From positions 124,001 through 188,000 of the forward strand of contig JANSXT010000001.1 in assembly GCA_024742765.1 (NCBI GenBank): DNA of 64,000 nt, read 5' to 3'. The translations under genes and the position numbers were made by a program. This document shows, piece by piece, positions 17,446 to 25,238 of this stretch. How positions within the stretch are numbered: the first letter of the stretch is position 1; the number at the start of each line of letters is the position of its first letter. The notes under the pieces are model-generated. The model was given only the letters and a program-made list of their open reading frames with translations, made no database searches and was not told where the DNA came from. This DNA comes from Phyllobacteriaceae bacterium. Its GTDB lineage: Bacteria; Pseudomonadota; Alphaproteobacteria; Rhizobiales; Rhizobiaceae.

Positions 17446-18309
17446 CTACAATGCGGCCGTTCCGAGCCGGTATTGAACCCCCGTACGGGCACCACACAAG
17501 TATATGCGGGATTCGTTGGCGGCAAATGCATTGATGTTCCTACGCGGAACCGTGTTGAACTCGAACATGTCGAAATGGTGCGCGATCATGGCCGCAATAC
17601 CGGCGCCGGCGGCGAGATCGGCGGCTTCGGTCAAGTGAAGGTTTCCCGGTACGCCTTGCGAGGCCCGCCGCGTGTCGCGGCCATTGACCGGCAAAAGGGC
17701 CAGATCGGCCTTCAGCGCCGCGACCTCCTCGACCTGCCCCTCGAACGGCACAGTGTCGCCGGAATGGAAGATGGTGGCACCGCCCAGCGCGATCCCATAG
17801 CCAAGGAACATGTGCCGTCCGGCCGTGTCGTGCCGGATGGTTTCATGAGCGGCGCGCGTGGCGGTGACGCGCACGCCGATAACGGGCTCTGTCACATCGC
17901 CCGCATCGACACCGACAAGCCGGTTGGAGCCGATGCCGCCGCGCTCAAGCGCCATCGCTTCGACTGCCGCTGGCGCCAGCAGCATGGCACCGGGATTGGT
18001 CGACATCAGAGCGGGCAGGGTGCCGGGGTCCAGATGATCCGTGTGGGCATGCGTTGCGAGAACCAGATCGACATGGCCGATATCGTCCGGCTTCACCGGA
18101 GCAGGCATCATGCGCGTGTGCGGAAAGGGTTGTCCGCGATATTTCATGGCGAGCGAATCCGAAAGGTACGGGTCGATCACGACACGCCGCCGCCCCCCGT
18201 CGATGACGAAGCCGGCCTGACCAAGCCAATAAAGCCGCACCTCGTCGCCCGGCGGCTCGGCGAGCACACTGGCCAGAGGTTCGGTAAGGTCGGTCTCAGA
18301 CAGCAGCAT
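17446..18309 (-). CDS. Metallo-beta-lactamase-fold hydrolase (UlaG-like)
   Basis: This 287-residue protein carries the metal-binding motif THAHTDHLDPG, then RAAHETIRHD and FHSGDTVPFEG (bridging Asp), and an AHHFDMFEFNT histidine near the end. Overall resemblance is to UlaG, the L-ascorbate-6-phosphate lactonase, so a role in opening a sugar lactone or lactone phosphate is plausible but inferred. Its start overlaps the end of the hydroxyacid dehydrogenase gene by 14 bp, so the two are co-translated. Confidence 0.82.
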   Translation of the reverse strand: MLLSETDLTEPLASVLAEPPGDEVRLYWLGQAGFVIDGGRRRVVIDPYLSDSLAMKYRGQPFPHTRMMPAPVKPDDIGHVDLVLATHAHTDHLDPGTLPALMSTNPGAMLLAPAAVEAMALERGGIGSNRLVGVDAGDVTEPVIGVRVTATRAAHETIRHDTAGRHMFLGYGIALGGATIFHSGDTVPFEGQVEEVAALKADLALLPVNGRDTRRASQGVPGNLHLTEAADLAAGAGIAAMIAHHFDMFEFNTVPRRNINAFAANESRIYLCGARTGVQYRLGTAAL

Positions 18310-19237
18310 CCTGAGCCACCAGCACCTTGAGGAGGTTGGCGACGGCGCTTTCGGTTGCCCGCGTCACGCTTCCTTCGGTCAGGCCGCCAATATGGCTGGT
18401 GCCGATGACGCGGGGGTGCGCTGCAAGCGTGCGGTCGCGCGGCGGTTCCTCGGCAAAAACATCGGTGGCATAGGTCTGGACCCTGCCGCCATCCAGCGCG
18501 GCGAGCAGCGCCATTTCATCCACAAGGCCGGCGCGGGCCGTGTTCACCACGATCGCTCCGTCGGGCATCGTCGCCATGCCGCCAGCGTCCAACAAAGGCG
18601 TGCCGTCATCGGTCATGGGGCAATGAAATGTCACAATGTCCGCATTGCGAAAAAGTTCGCTCAACGAAGCGTAGCGCACCGCGCCAAGGCCATCATTCAG
18701 ATCGGGCTCGGCCGGATCGTACGCCAACACTTTGGCGCCCATGGCCGTCACCATCGTGCCGACGCGGCGGCCGATCGCCCCCATGCCGACGATACCCACC
18801 GTGGCGCCGTCGATTTCGCGGCCCTTGATCCGCGGCCAGCCGCCCTCGCGCAAACCGTTGGCCGTCTCGGGAATGTGGCGGCATGCGGCCAGCATCAGAG
18901 CCAGCGTCAGTTCCGCGACGCCCACCGCATTGGCGCCCATCGCGCGTTCGACGGCGATGCCCCGACGCCTGCATTCAGCCAGCGGCAGGTTGTCGACCCC
19001 GCTTCCATTGCGTGAGATGACGCGCATTCGGTCGGCGGCAGCCAGAACGGCAGGGCTGACCGGTTCGATGCCGGCCAGCCAGCCGACACATCCGGGTACC
19101 AGCTTGAGAAGTTCGGCCTCGTCCGGCATTTCGCCGGGTGTGGAAAACACGAGCTCAAGGCCCGCTTCCCGCAGCGGTTGAAGGGCCGTTGGCGGCTTGC
19201 CGGTCAGTGAACGAGGAGTGATCAGCACGCGGTCCAT
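18296..19237 (-). CDS. D-isomer-specific 2-hydroxyacid dehydrogenase
   Basis: This 313-residue protein has the NAD-binding glycine motif VGIVGMGAIGRRVG, the catalytic arginine in VVNTARAGLVDE, Glu in FAEEPP and His in GTSHIGGLTEG. It resembles D-3-phosphoglycerate dehydrogenase without the C-terminal regulatory domain. In this operon it may oxidise or reduce a sugar acid rather than make serine. The ATG at 19235-19237 is only 3 bp after the stop of the shikimate-dehydrogenase-like gene. Confidence 0.88.
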   Translation of the reverse strand: MDRVLITPRSLTGKPPTALQPLREAGLELVFSTPGEMPDEAELLKLVPGCVGWLAGIEPVSPAVLAAADRMRVISRNGSGVDNLPLAECRRRGIAVERAMGANAVGVAELTLALMLAACRHIPETANGLREGGWPRIKGREIDGATVGIVGMGAIGRRVGTMVTAMGAKVLAYDPAEPDLNDGLGAVRYASLSELFRNADIVTFHCPMTDDGTPLLDAGGMATMPDGAIVVNTARAGLVDEMALLAALDGGRVQTYATDVFAEEPPRDRTLAAHPRVIGTSHIGGLTEGSVTRATESAVANLLKVLVAQDAAV

Positions 19238-19240
19238 GGC

Positions 19241-20191
19241 TCACCCCGCAGCCGCCTTGACGGCGATGTCGGTCAGCTCCGCGATGCTCTGCTCGCCCGG
19301 ATCGATCTCGATGTCGAAAACCTCGGCGATCACCTGCGTCCAGCCGTGAATGAAATAGATCCAGCCATCGACGACGGTCAGATCCCGCGCGGCCTTCTGG
19401 TTGCGGGCCTGTTCGAGGAAGACGAGATCACCGCGATAGTTCAGATCCCAGGCAACGCCTTTTTCCGGAAAGACCGCAGCATCCGTCAGCGGCGATCCGG
19501 GCGCGTCCTTGCCGAGCCCCGTCGCGTTGATCACCAGTGATCCAGGCTTCAGTTCGGCCAGAGCCGCATCATTGTCGGTCGGGTCGGGCGCAAGAACATA
19601 GTCGACGGCCACATCGCTTTCGATCTGCGCATGAATGTGCCGGATTTCATCGAGCCGCGGGGCGGACCGGTTGGAGACGACGATGCGGGCCGGCACATCG
19701 GCGCCACGCTCCTTGCGCATCAGATGCCAGGTCAGCGCGATCGTCGATCCGCCTGCGCCCATCGAGAAGACTTCGGCGCCGGTGCGGCGCCAATAATCGT
19801 CGCCGAGAAATCCGTCGATCGACAGCCCCGACGAAATCGGGTCCTTGGCGTGGCAGACGAGCATGCCGTCGCGCTTGGAGATGCAGCTGGTCTCCTTCAT
19901 CAGCGCCGCCATGGGATCTATCACATCGAACATGTCCTTGCAGGCGTTGAAGAGATCGATCTTGTGGGTGGTGACAAGCGCGCCCAGCGAATTGGGATCA
20001 TCGCGTATATAGGCGACCGCCTCGCGGTAGGCGCCGGCATCGGCGTGCGGGGCAAAGTCGATACCGGCGATCTGCGCGTCCTTGAGGCCGAGATGCTCGG
20101 CCCACGCCGGAAACACTTTCATGATCGAGCTTTTGGCAGTGGTCACGCCGATGAAGTGGAGCGTGGGTTTGGCGCGCGGCAGATAGTTCAT
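19241..20191 (-). CDS. Shikimate-dehydrogenase-family oxidoreductase
   Basis: This 316-residue protein is a distant AroE relative. The N-terminal half holds FIGVTTAKSSIMKVFPAWAEHLG and GALVTTHKIDLFNACKDMFD, where the lysine would be the catalytic one, and the C-terminal NADP domain begins SMGAGGSTIALTWHL, with INATGLGKDAPGSPLTD later. It is longer than AroE (about 270) and diverged at the shikimate-contact region (GVTTAKS in place of the usual SxS), so the substrate is probably a sugar-derived polyol acid, not shikimate. The ATG overlaps the aldolase stop (ATGA). Confidence 0.75.
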   Translation of the reverse strand: MNYLPRAKPTLHFIGVTTAKSSIMKVFPAWAEHLGLKDAQIAGIDFAPHADAGAYREAVAYIRDDPNSLGALVTTHKIDLFNACKDMFDVIDPMAALMKETSCISKRDGMLVCHAKDPISSGLSIDGFLGDDYWRRTGAEVFSMGAGGSTIALTWHLMRKERGADVPARIVVSNRSAPRLDEIRHIHAQIESDVAVDYVLAPDPTDNDAALAELKPGSLVINATGLGKDAPGSPLTDAAVFPEKGVAWDLNYRGDLVFLEQARNQKAARDLTVVDGWIYFIHGWTQVIAEVFDIEIDPGEQSIAELTDIAVKAAAG

Positions 20192-20832
20192 CGGCCCAAT
20201 TCCCGCACGCGGGCGACAGCGGCGCTGGCTTTGTTGGCGATGGCTTTCCAGTCGCCGTTGCGCATGTCGTCCGGCTTGGCAATCCAGGTGCCGCCCACCG
20301 CAGATACGGCGGGAAGCGAAAGCCAATCCACCATCGTCTCCAGTGTCACGCCACCGGTCGGAATAAAGGTCGGCTTGAGATGGGCGAAAGGGGCGGCGAT
20401 GTTTTGGAGCATGGAGGGGCCGCCTGCTGCCGTCGCAGGGAAGAATTTCATCAACCGGCAACCGCGTGCGGTCGCCAGCGAGATATCCGATGGGGTCATG
20501 ATACCGGGCGCAAACGGCAGGCCCGCCGCGTCGGCGGCATCCAGAACGGCGGGATCGTAGCCGGGTGCCAGGCCAAAGGCGGCTCCGGCGTCGGCCGCCT
20601 CGCGCACCGATTTTGCCGACAGGACCGTGCCCGCACCCACCAGCAGTTCGGGCCGGCTGTCGCGAAGTCTCGCCATCACATCGGCTGCGGCCGCCGTGCG
20701 GAATGTGATCTCGGCGACACCAAGCCCACCTTCGAGCAGGGCGTCTGCCAGCGGCTCGGCATGGGCGACGTCTTCGATCGCGATAACCGGAACGACGCCG
20801 ATGGCCGCGACCTTGTCGAACGCCCCGCTCAT
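20188..20832 (-). CDS. eda: KDPG/KHG-type aldolase
   Basis: This 214-residue class I aldolase has Glu in GVAEITFRT, GAGTVLS and the Schiff-base lysine in RLMKFFPA, with FIPTGGV and GGTWIAKPDD at the phosphate end. The family cleaves 2-keto-3-deoxy-6-phosphogluconate (or the galactonate isomer) to pyruvate and glyceraldehyde 3-phosphate. No dehydratase that would make such a substrate is encoded in this cluster, so either it lies elsewhere or a different keto-acid is used. It overlaps both neighbours by 4 bp (ATGA). Confidence 0.9.
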   Translation of the reverse strand: MSGAFDKVAAIGVVPVIAIEDVAHAEPLADALLEGGLGVAEITFRTAAAADVMARLRDSRPELLVGAGTVLSAKSVREAADAGAAFGLAPGYDPAVLDAADAAGLPFAPGIMTPSDISLATARGCRLMKFFPATAAGGPSMLQNIAAPFAHLKPTFIPTGGVTLETMVDWLSLPAVSAVGGTWIAKPDDMRNGDWKAIANKASAAVARVRELGR

Positions 20833-21464
20833 GCCGCAGCTCCGCCTTCATCGTATATGCGAGCGATTGCTTCAGGCGAGCGTGGTCTCCAATGGGGATT
20901 GTCAACCTGCCGCCAGCCGCCTTTGCCGTCATCGACAATCCTGACGCGCATACCGCCCGACCGTTCGATGATCCCGTAATCCTGGCCGGAGTCGGCCGGA
21001 TAGGCGAACATCATCACCAGATCGTCGTCGCCGACATTGACCGATCGGTGGATCCAGTAGGGTGGCACGTAGCAGACGCTCCCCGCCGTCATCTCGACGA
21101 TCCGCACTTCGCCCTCGGGGCTCTCCATCTGCATCAGCCCACGCCCCGCCTGGCCGACATAGACTTCCGGCCGGTCGGCGTTGGCATGAATATGCCCGCG
21201 TGTGAGGAAGAACTCGTCCCCCACCTTTCCGGGCTCCATCCGCGCAACGCCGACGATAAGATCGCTGACCTTCTCGCCGGGCGTATATGAGGTCACTTCG
21301 TAAGCAACTTGTCCTCGGCGTTCCGACAGCAGTGCCTCGAAAGCCTGCGTGTCCGCATAAAGTCCGGACAGATCGTCATAGGTTTTCCTGTAGTGGCCGT
21401 CGGCGCCCAGAAGCAGCCCTTGTGCGGCATCGACACGGCACAGATGCGGTTCCGCGATTTTCAA
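20829..21464 (-). CDS. Cupin-type glucose-6-phosphate isomerase family protein
   Basis: This 211-residue protein belongs to the archaeal-type cupin phosphoglucose isomerase family (PF06560). The metal-binding signature is RGHIHANADRPEVYVG, followed by GSVCYVPPYWIHRSVNVGDDDLV. It should isomerise an aldose phosphate and ketose phosphate. The start is TTG at 21462-21464, with GGGAGAG about four bases before it. It is the first gene of the leftward operon, 21 bp from the palindrome at 21485-21499. A second, classical Pgi presumably exists elsewhere, so this one may act on another phosphosugar. Confidence 0.85.
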   Translation of the reverse strand: MKIAEPHLCRVDAAQGLLLGADGHYRKTYDDLSGLYADTQAFEALLSERRGQVAYEVTSYTPGEKVSDLIVGVARMEPGKVGDEFFLTRGHIHANADRPEVYVGQAGRGLMQMESPEGEVRIVEMTAGSVCYVPPYWIHRSVNVGDDDLVMMFAYPADSGQDYGIIERSGGMRVRIVDDGKGGWRQVDNPHWRPRSPEAIARIYDEGGAAA

Positions 21465-21484
21465 AACGCTCTCCCAATCAGTTT

Positions 21485-21608
21485 TGTAATATTGCTACAT
21501 TGATGATGAACTTCTCGTCAAGATAGCGATGCAAATTTCATAAAATAGCGGATTTTTCGGCAGATTGATCGGAAATCTCGTATTGACGGGCGAAAATTAT
21601 GTAGCTAC
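21485..21608. promoter_or_regulatory. Divergent promoter with two RpiR-like palindromes
   Basis: The 217-bp gap between the leftward and rightward operons holds TGTAATATTGCTACA (21485-21499), which has the TGTA-n7-TACA form of RpiR/HexR sites and lies just before the isomerase gene. It also holds the palindrome GTAGCTAC (21601-21608). The latter overlaps the -10 position of a candidate promoter for the transporter: TTGACG (21583-21588), 17 bp, TACGCT (21606-21611). Binding at both sites by the RpiR protein encoded at 16548-17432 would control both operons. Confidence 0.55.
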
Positions 21609-21681
21609 GCTCCAAAATGTGAGTGACCAACGAAGCTGACGCCGTCGGTTTGGCGGCGCGACCTCAGGGAGGAATTCTGGA

Positions 21682-22653
21682 ATGACGAAATCGATCTTTG
21701 TCGCCGCGGCAGCCGCCGCCACAATGCTGACGGGCGGCGCCGCATTTGCGCAGGAAGAGTGCCGCGTGGGCATTGCCATGTACACGCTCGGCGCCCCTTA
21801 CTTCGCCGCCCAAGAGGCGACGGCCCGCAAGACCGCCGAGGAAGCCGGCTGCACAGTCCGTTCTGCCGACGGCCAGAACGACATGGTCAAGCAAATCGGT
21901 GACATCGAAGACATGGTGGCCGCTGGCATCAACATCCTGATCGTCAACCCGCGGGACGCCCAGGGCCTCATCCCGGCGGTCAATTCGGCCTCGGCGCAGG
22001 GCGTGCACGTGGTCGCGATCGACTCCACGCTTGATCCGTCGGCCGACTTCATCACCCAGATTCAGTCGTCAAACCAGGCCAATGGCGAACTGGTCGGCGC
22101 GTGGCTGGCAGACCATCTTGAGGGCCAGCCGGCCAACATCGCGCTGCTGTCGGGTTCGCAGGGCAACCTTGTCGGCCGTGACCGTCGGCTGGGCGTGCTG
22201 CGCGGCCTGCTTGATGCGATGATCACCGACTATGGCAGTGCCGAGGTCAACATTCTTGGCCAGGGCTGGGGCGGCTGGGCAACCGATGGCGGTCTCACCG
22301 CCATGGAAGATTTGCTGACGGCGCACCCGAACATCAATGTCGTGCTCGGCGAGAATGATTCCATGGTGCTCGGCGCGCGCGCCGCGTTGCAGGCTGCCGG
22401 TCGCCTCGACGAGGTGGTGCTTGTCGCCGCTGCCGATGGCCAGAAGGAAGCGCTCGAATTGATCAAGACCGGCGATTACGGCGTCACGGGCCTCAACAAT
22501 CCCAACGAGATCGCGCGCAAGGCGGTCGAGGTCGGTCTGCAGGCGCTCAACGGTGAACTTCCCGAGGATATGCCAAAGCTGACCTTCACCGAGCCGGCGG
22601 CGATCACCCAGGAAAATGTGGACGAATTCTACGATCCCGAATCCCTGTTCTGA
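21682..22653 (+). CDS. Sugar ABC transporter, periplasmic binding protein
   Basis: This 323-residue protein has a signal peptide (about residues 1-22, ending GAAFA) and the ribose-binding-protein fold (Peripla_BP_4): VGIAMYTLGAPYFAAQE, MVAAGINILIVNPRDAQGL, VVAIDSTLDPSADFITQIQSSN and NVVLGENDSMVLGA. GGGAGGAAT is about ten bases before the ATG. The binding protein is the first gene of the rightward operon and delivers a sugar or polyol to the ATPase/permease pair that follows. A strong hairpin separates it from the ATPase gene. The ligand cannot be read from sequence. Confidence 0.9.
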   Translation: MTKSIFVAAAAAATMLTGGAAFAQEECRVGIAMYTLGAPYFAAQEATARKTAEEAGCTVRSADGQNDMVKQIGDIEDMVAAGINILIVNPRDAQGLIPAVNSASAQGVHVVAIDSTLDPSADFITQIQSSNQANGELVGAWLADHLEGQPANIALLSGSQGNLVGRDRRLGVLRGLLDAMITDYGSAEVNILGQGWGGWATDGGLTAMEDLLTAHPNINVVLGENDSMVLGARAALQAAGRLDEVVLVAAADGQKEALELIKTGDYGVTGLNNPNEIARKAVEVGLQALNGELPEDMPKLTFTEPAAITQENVDEFYDPESLF

Positions 22654-22667
22654 TCCCTTTCCTCCCG

Positions 22668-22699
22668 GCGCCCGCCCGGCCCTCGTGCCGGGCGGGTGC
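22668..22699 (+). other. Intercistronic hairpin between binding-protein and ATPase genes
   Basis: A 13-bp stem (22668-22680 with 22687-22699, one G-U pair, 6-base loop) lies 15 bp after the binding-protein stop and is not followed by a T-run. It probably protects the upstream mRNA or partly terminates transcription, keeping the binding protein in excess. Confidence 0.6.
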
Positions 22700-22731
22700 T
22701 TCGTGCACAATGGCTGAGGGAAGACCTCACG

Positions 22732-24234
22732 ATGGCGCTGGTTGAACTCGACAACATAACCAAGTCCTTTTCCGGAATCCGTGCCCTGTCCGGCGTGAAT
22801 TTCGCGCTTCAGGCTGGAGAAGTGCATGCGCTGGTCGGTGAGAACGGCGCTGGAAAATCGACGCTGATGCGCGTTCTGGGTGGCGAGATGCGGCCCGACC
22901 ATGGCACGGTCTCGATCAATGGCGAACCCGTCCGCCTGACCGGGCCGATCGATGCCATCCGCCGCGGCATCTCCATCATTCACCAGGAGATGGCGCTGGC
23001 CCCGGACTTGTCGGTGGCCGAGAACATTTTTTTGGGCGAACTGCCTGCCCGCATCGGCTGGGGCGAATTGCGCCGCAAGGCGCGTGCCCTCATCAACCGG
23101 TTGGGCTTCGACATTCCGCCGGGCGCGCTTGTGTCCGAACTCTCGGTCGCCCATCAGCAGGTCGTCGAGATCGCCAAGGCGCTGTCGCGCGAGGCGCGCG
23201 TCATCGTGTTCGACGAACCGACCGCCGTGTTGTCGATGGGCGACGCTCAGCGGCTGCTCGACATCATTCGCAATCTGCGCGCCGAGGGGGTTGGGATCGT
23301 CTACATCTCACATCGGCTGGACGAGATTTTCGCCATATCCGATCGCATATCGGTGCTGAAGGACGGCCGCAATGTCGATGTTGTCACGCCGGACAAGGCC
23401 ACAGTCGACGATCTGATCCGCATGATGGTGGGACGGCCACTATCGCAGATGTTTGGCGAAAAACCGCCGACGACCATCGGTGACGTCCTGCTGAAAGTCA
23501 CCGATCTCGATTTGCCAAACGGCGTAGGCGGAGTGTCATTTGAACTGCGGAAGGGCGAGGTCGTTGGCTTGGGCGGCCTTGTCGGCTCCGGCCGCTCGGA
23601 GGTGGCCCGGGCGATCTTCGGCGCCGATCCGATCAGGTTGGGCGCCATCGAACTTCACGGCAAGCCCTTTAGACCGCGCAACCCCAAGCAAGCGGTCGCT
23701 CGGGGCGTCAATCTGGTGCCTGAGGACCGCAAGGGCCAGGGTATCGTGCTCGATATGGAAATTGCCAAGAACATGACGATGGCCAAGACCGGGCCGGTCA
23801 CCACGCTTGGCTTCTTTCGAGCCGCTCGCGAGCGTAAGGTTGTCGACGGATTGATCCAGTCGCTGCGCGTCAAGCTCGGCCACCCATCCGATCCCGTCAG
23901 CAGCCTGTCGGGCGGCAACCAGCAGAAGATCGTGCTGGCCAAATGGTTTCATTCCGGCGGCGATGTCGTGCTCCTGGACGAGCCCACACGTGGCGTGGAC
24001 GTTGGCGCCAAGACGGAAATCTACTCGCTGATCCATCGCCTGGCAGCCGAAGGCAAGGCCTTGCTGATCATCTCTTCGGAACATGCCGAGCTGTTCGGTC
24101 TTTGCGACCGGGTGCTGGTGATGGGGGAGGGCCGGTTGCGCGGCGAGCTGCGCCCTGACGACTATTCAGAAGAAAACCTGCTGACGCTCTCGATCGGCGC
24201 CGCTGCACAAGACAGACAGGAGGCATTGGCATGA
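22732..24234 (+). CDS. Sugar ABC transporter ATPase, two nucleotide-binding domains
   Basis: This 500-residue protein is the RbsA/XylG type with two ABC domains. Domain 1 has Walker A GENGAGKST, signature-like LSVAHQQVVEIAKALS and Walker B VIVFDEPTAV. Domain 2 (from about residue 250) has the degenerate GLVGSGRSE in place of Walker A, signature LSGGNQQKIVLAKW and VVLLDEPTRGVDVGAK. This is the normal asymmetry of the family. The ATG at 22732 starts MALVELDNITKSF; an upstream frame start is not supported. It overlaps the permease by 4 bp. Confidence 0.93.
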   Translation: MALVELDNITKSFSGIRALSGVNFALQAGEVHALVGENGAGKSTLMRVLGGEMRPDHGTVSINGEPVRLTGPIDAIRRGISIIHQEMALAPDLSVAENIFLGELPARIGWGELRRKARALINRLGFDIPPGALVSELSVAHQQVVEIAKALSREARVIVFDEPTAVLSMGDAQRLLDIIRNLRAEGVGIVYISHRLDEIFAISDRISVLKDGRNVDVVTPDKATVDDLIRMMVGRPLSQMFGEKPPTTIGDVLLKVTDLDLPNGVGGVSFELRKGEVVGLGGLVGSGRSEVARAIFGADPIRLGAIELHGKPFRPRNPKQAVARGVNLVPEDRKGQGIVLDMEIAKNMTMAKTGPVTTLGFFRAARERKVVDGLIQSLRVKLGHPSDPVSSLSGGNQQKIVLAKWFHSGGDVVLLDEPTRGVDVGAKTEIYSLIHRLAAEGKALLIISSEHAELFGLCDRVLVMGEGRLRGELRPDDYSEENLLTLSIGAAAQDRQEALA

Positions 24235-25238
24235 CCGATGACGCCGCAAATGTCGGAGGCCATCGGGCCACCGATTCCCGCGCGATAACCGAGGGGCGCC
24301 TGTCGGCACGGCGGATTTTTGCGCAGTTCGGCACGTTCGCCATATTCATCGTGTTGGTGCTGCTCGCGAGCACCCAATCGGACGTGTTCTTGTCCGAGCG
24401 CAACATCATGAACGTGCTCCGCCAGATGTCGGGCATCGGCATCATGGCGATCGGCATGCTGTTCGTCGTGCTGACACGCGGCATCGACCTGTCGGTCGGC
24501 TCCATCGCTGCCTTGGGTGCGGTCAGCTCCGCGCTTTTGATCCAGCAATATCCGCTGCCGGTGGCGATCGGCATGGTCGTGGCGCTCGGCGCTATATGCG
24601 GTGCGATCTCGGGCTTCCTGGTTGCCTTCCTTCGGCTGCCGGCCTTCGTCATCACGCTGGCGATGATGACCGCGGCGCGCGGTTTTGCGCTGATCCTGTC
24701 CAACGGGCAGCCGGTCATGCCCGGGGCCGACGGCGCGCCGCTCAGCGCGTTTGGTACATCGTTCACATTCGGCTTTCCGAACCCGGCACTGTTGATGTTC
24801 GCTCTGTTCGCGGTGGCCTTCCTTGTTCTGAACTACTCGCGCTTCGGGCGCATTGTAAAAGCCATCGGCTCGAACGAAGAAGCGGTGCGCCTGTCCGGCA
24901 TCGCCGTCTCCTGGCATGTCATGGCGGTCTATGTGATCTCCGGCGCCCTGGCATCGATTGCCGGCATTCTGGTCACCGCCCGGTCGGGCGTTGGCTCGGC
25001 GCAGGTGGGCGTTGCCGCCGAGCTCGACGTGATCGCCGCCGTGGTGATCGGCGGCGCGAGCCTGATGGGCGGGCGCGGCGGTGTCATCAACACCTTCATC
25101 GGCGTGATGATCCTGGGCGTCATCGGCAACATCATGAACCTTGCCGGGGTGCCCGGCTATCACCAGCAGGTCTATCTGGGCGTGATCATCGTCGCCGCCG
25201 TGGTCATGCAGCACGGAACCTCTTTCCTGCGCCGCTGA
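24231..25238 (+). CDS. Sugar ABC transporter permease (RbsC family)
   Basis: This 335-residue integral membrane protein has about 8-10 hydrophobic spans (IFAQFGTFAIFIVLVLLAS onward) and the family loop GIDLSVGSIAALGAVSSA, then VIGGASLMGGRGGVINTFIGV near the end. These match the BPD_transp_2 family that pairs with RbsA-type ATPases. A soluble N-terminal tail of about 35 residues precedes the first span. It overlaps the ATPase (ATGA) and the kinase (TGATG), indicating one tightly coupled operon. Confidence 0.93.
   Translation: MTDDAANVGGHRATDSRAITEGRLSARRIFAQFGTFAIFIVLVLLASTQSDVFLSERNIMNVLRQMSGIGIMAIGMLFVVLTRGIDLSVGSIAALGAVSSALLIQQYPLPVAIGMVVALGAICGAISGFLVAFLRLPAFVITLAMMTAARGFALILSNGQPVMPGADGAPLSAFGTSFTFGFPNPALLMFALFAVAFLVLNYSRFGRIVKAIGSNEEAVRLSGIAVSWHVMAVYVISGALASIAGILVTARSGVGSAQVGVAAELDVIAAVVIGGASLMGGRGGVINTFIGVMILGVIGNIMNLAGVPGYHQQVYLGVIIVAAVVMQHGTSFLRR

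Noticed and set aside
19241-20938. 565-codon frame apparently fusing a leader to the AroE-like protein
   Set aside because: The extra N-terminal part overlaps the aldolase gene in another frame; the ATGA overlap at 20188-20191 marks the real start.
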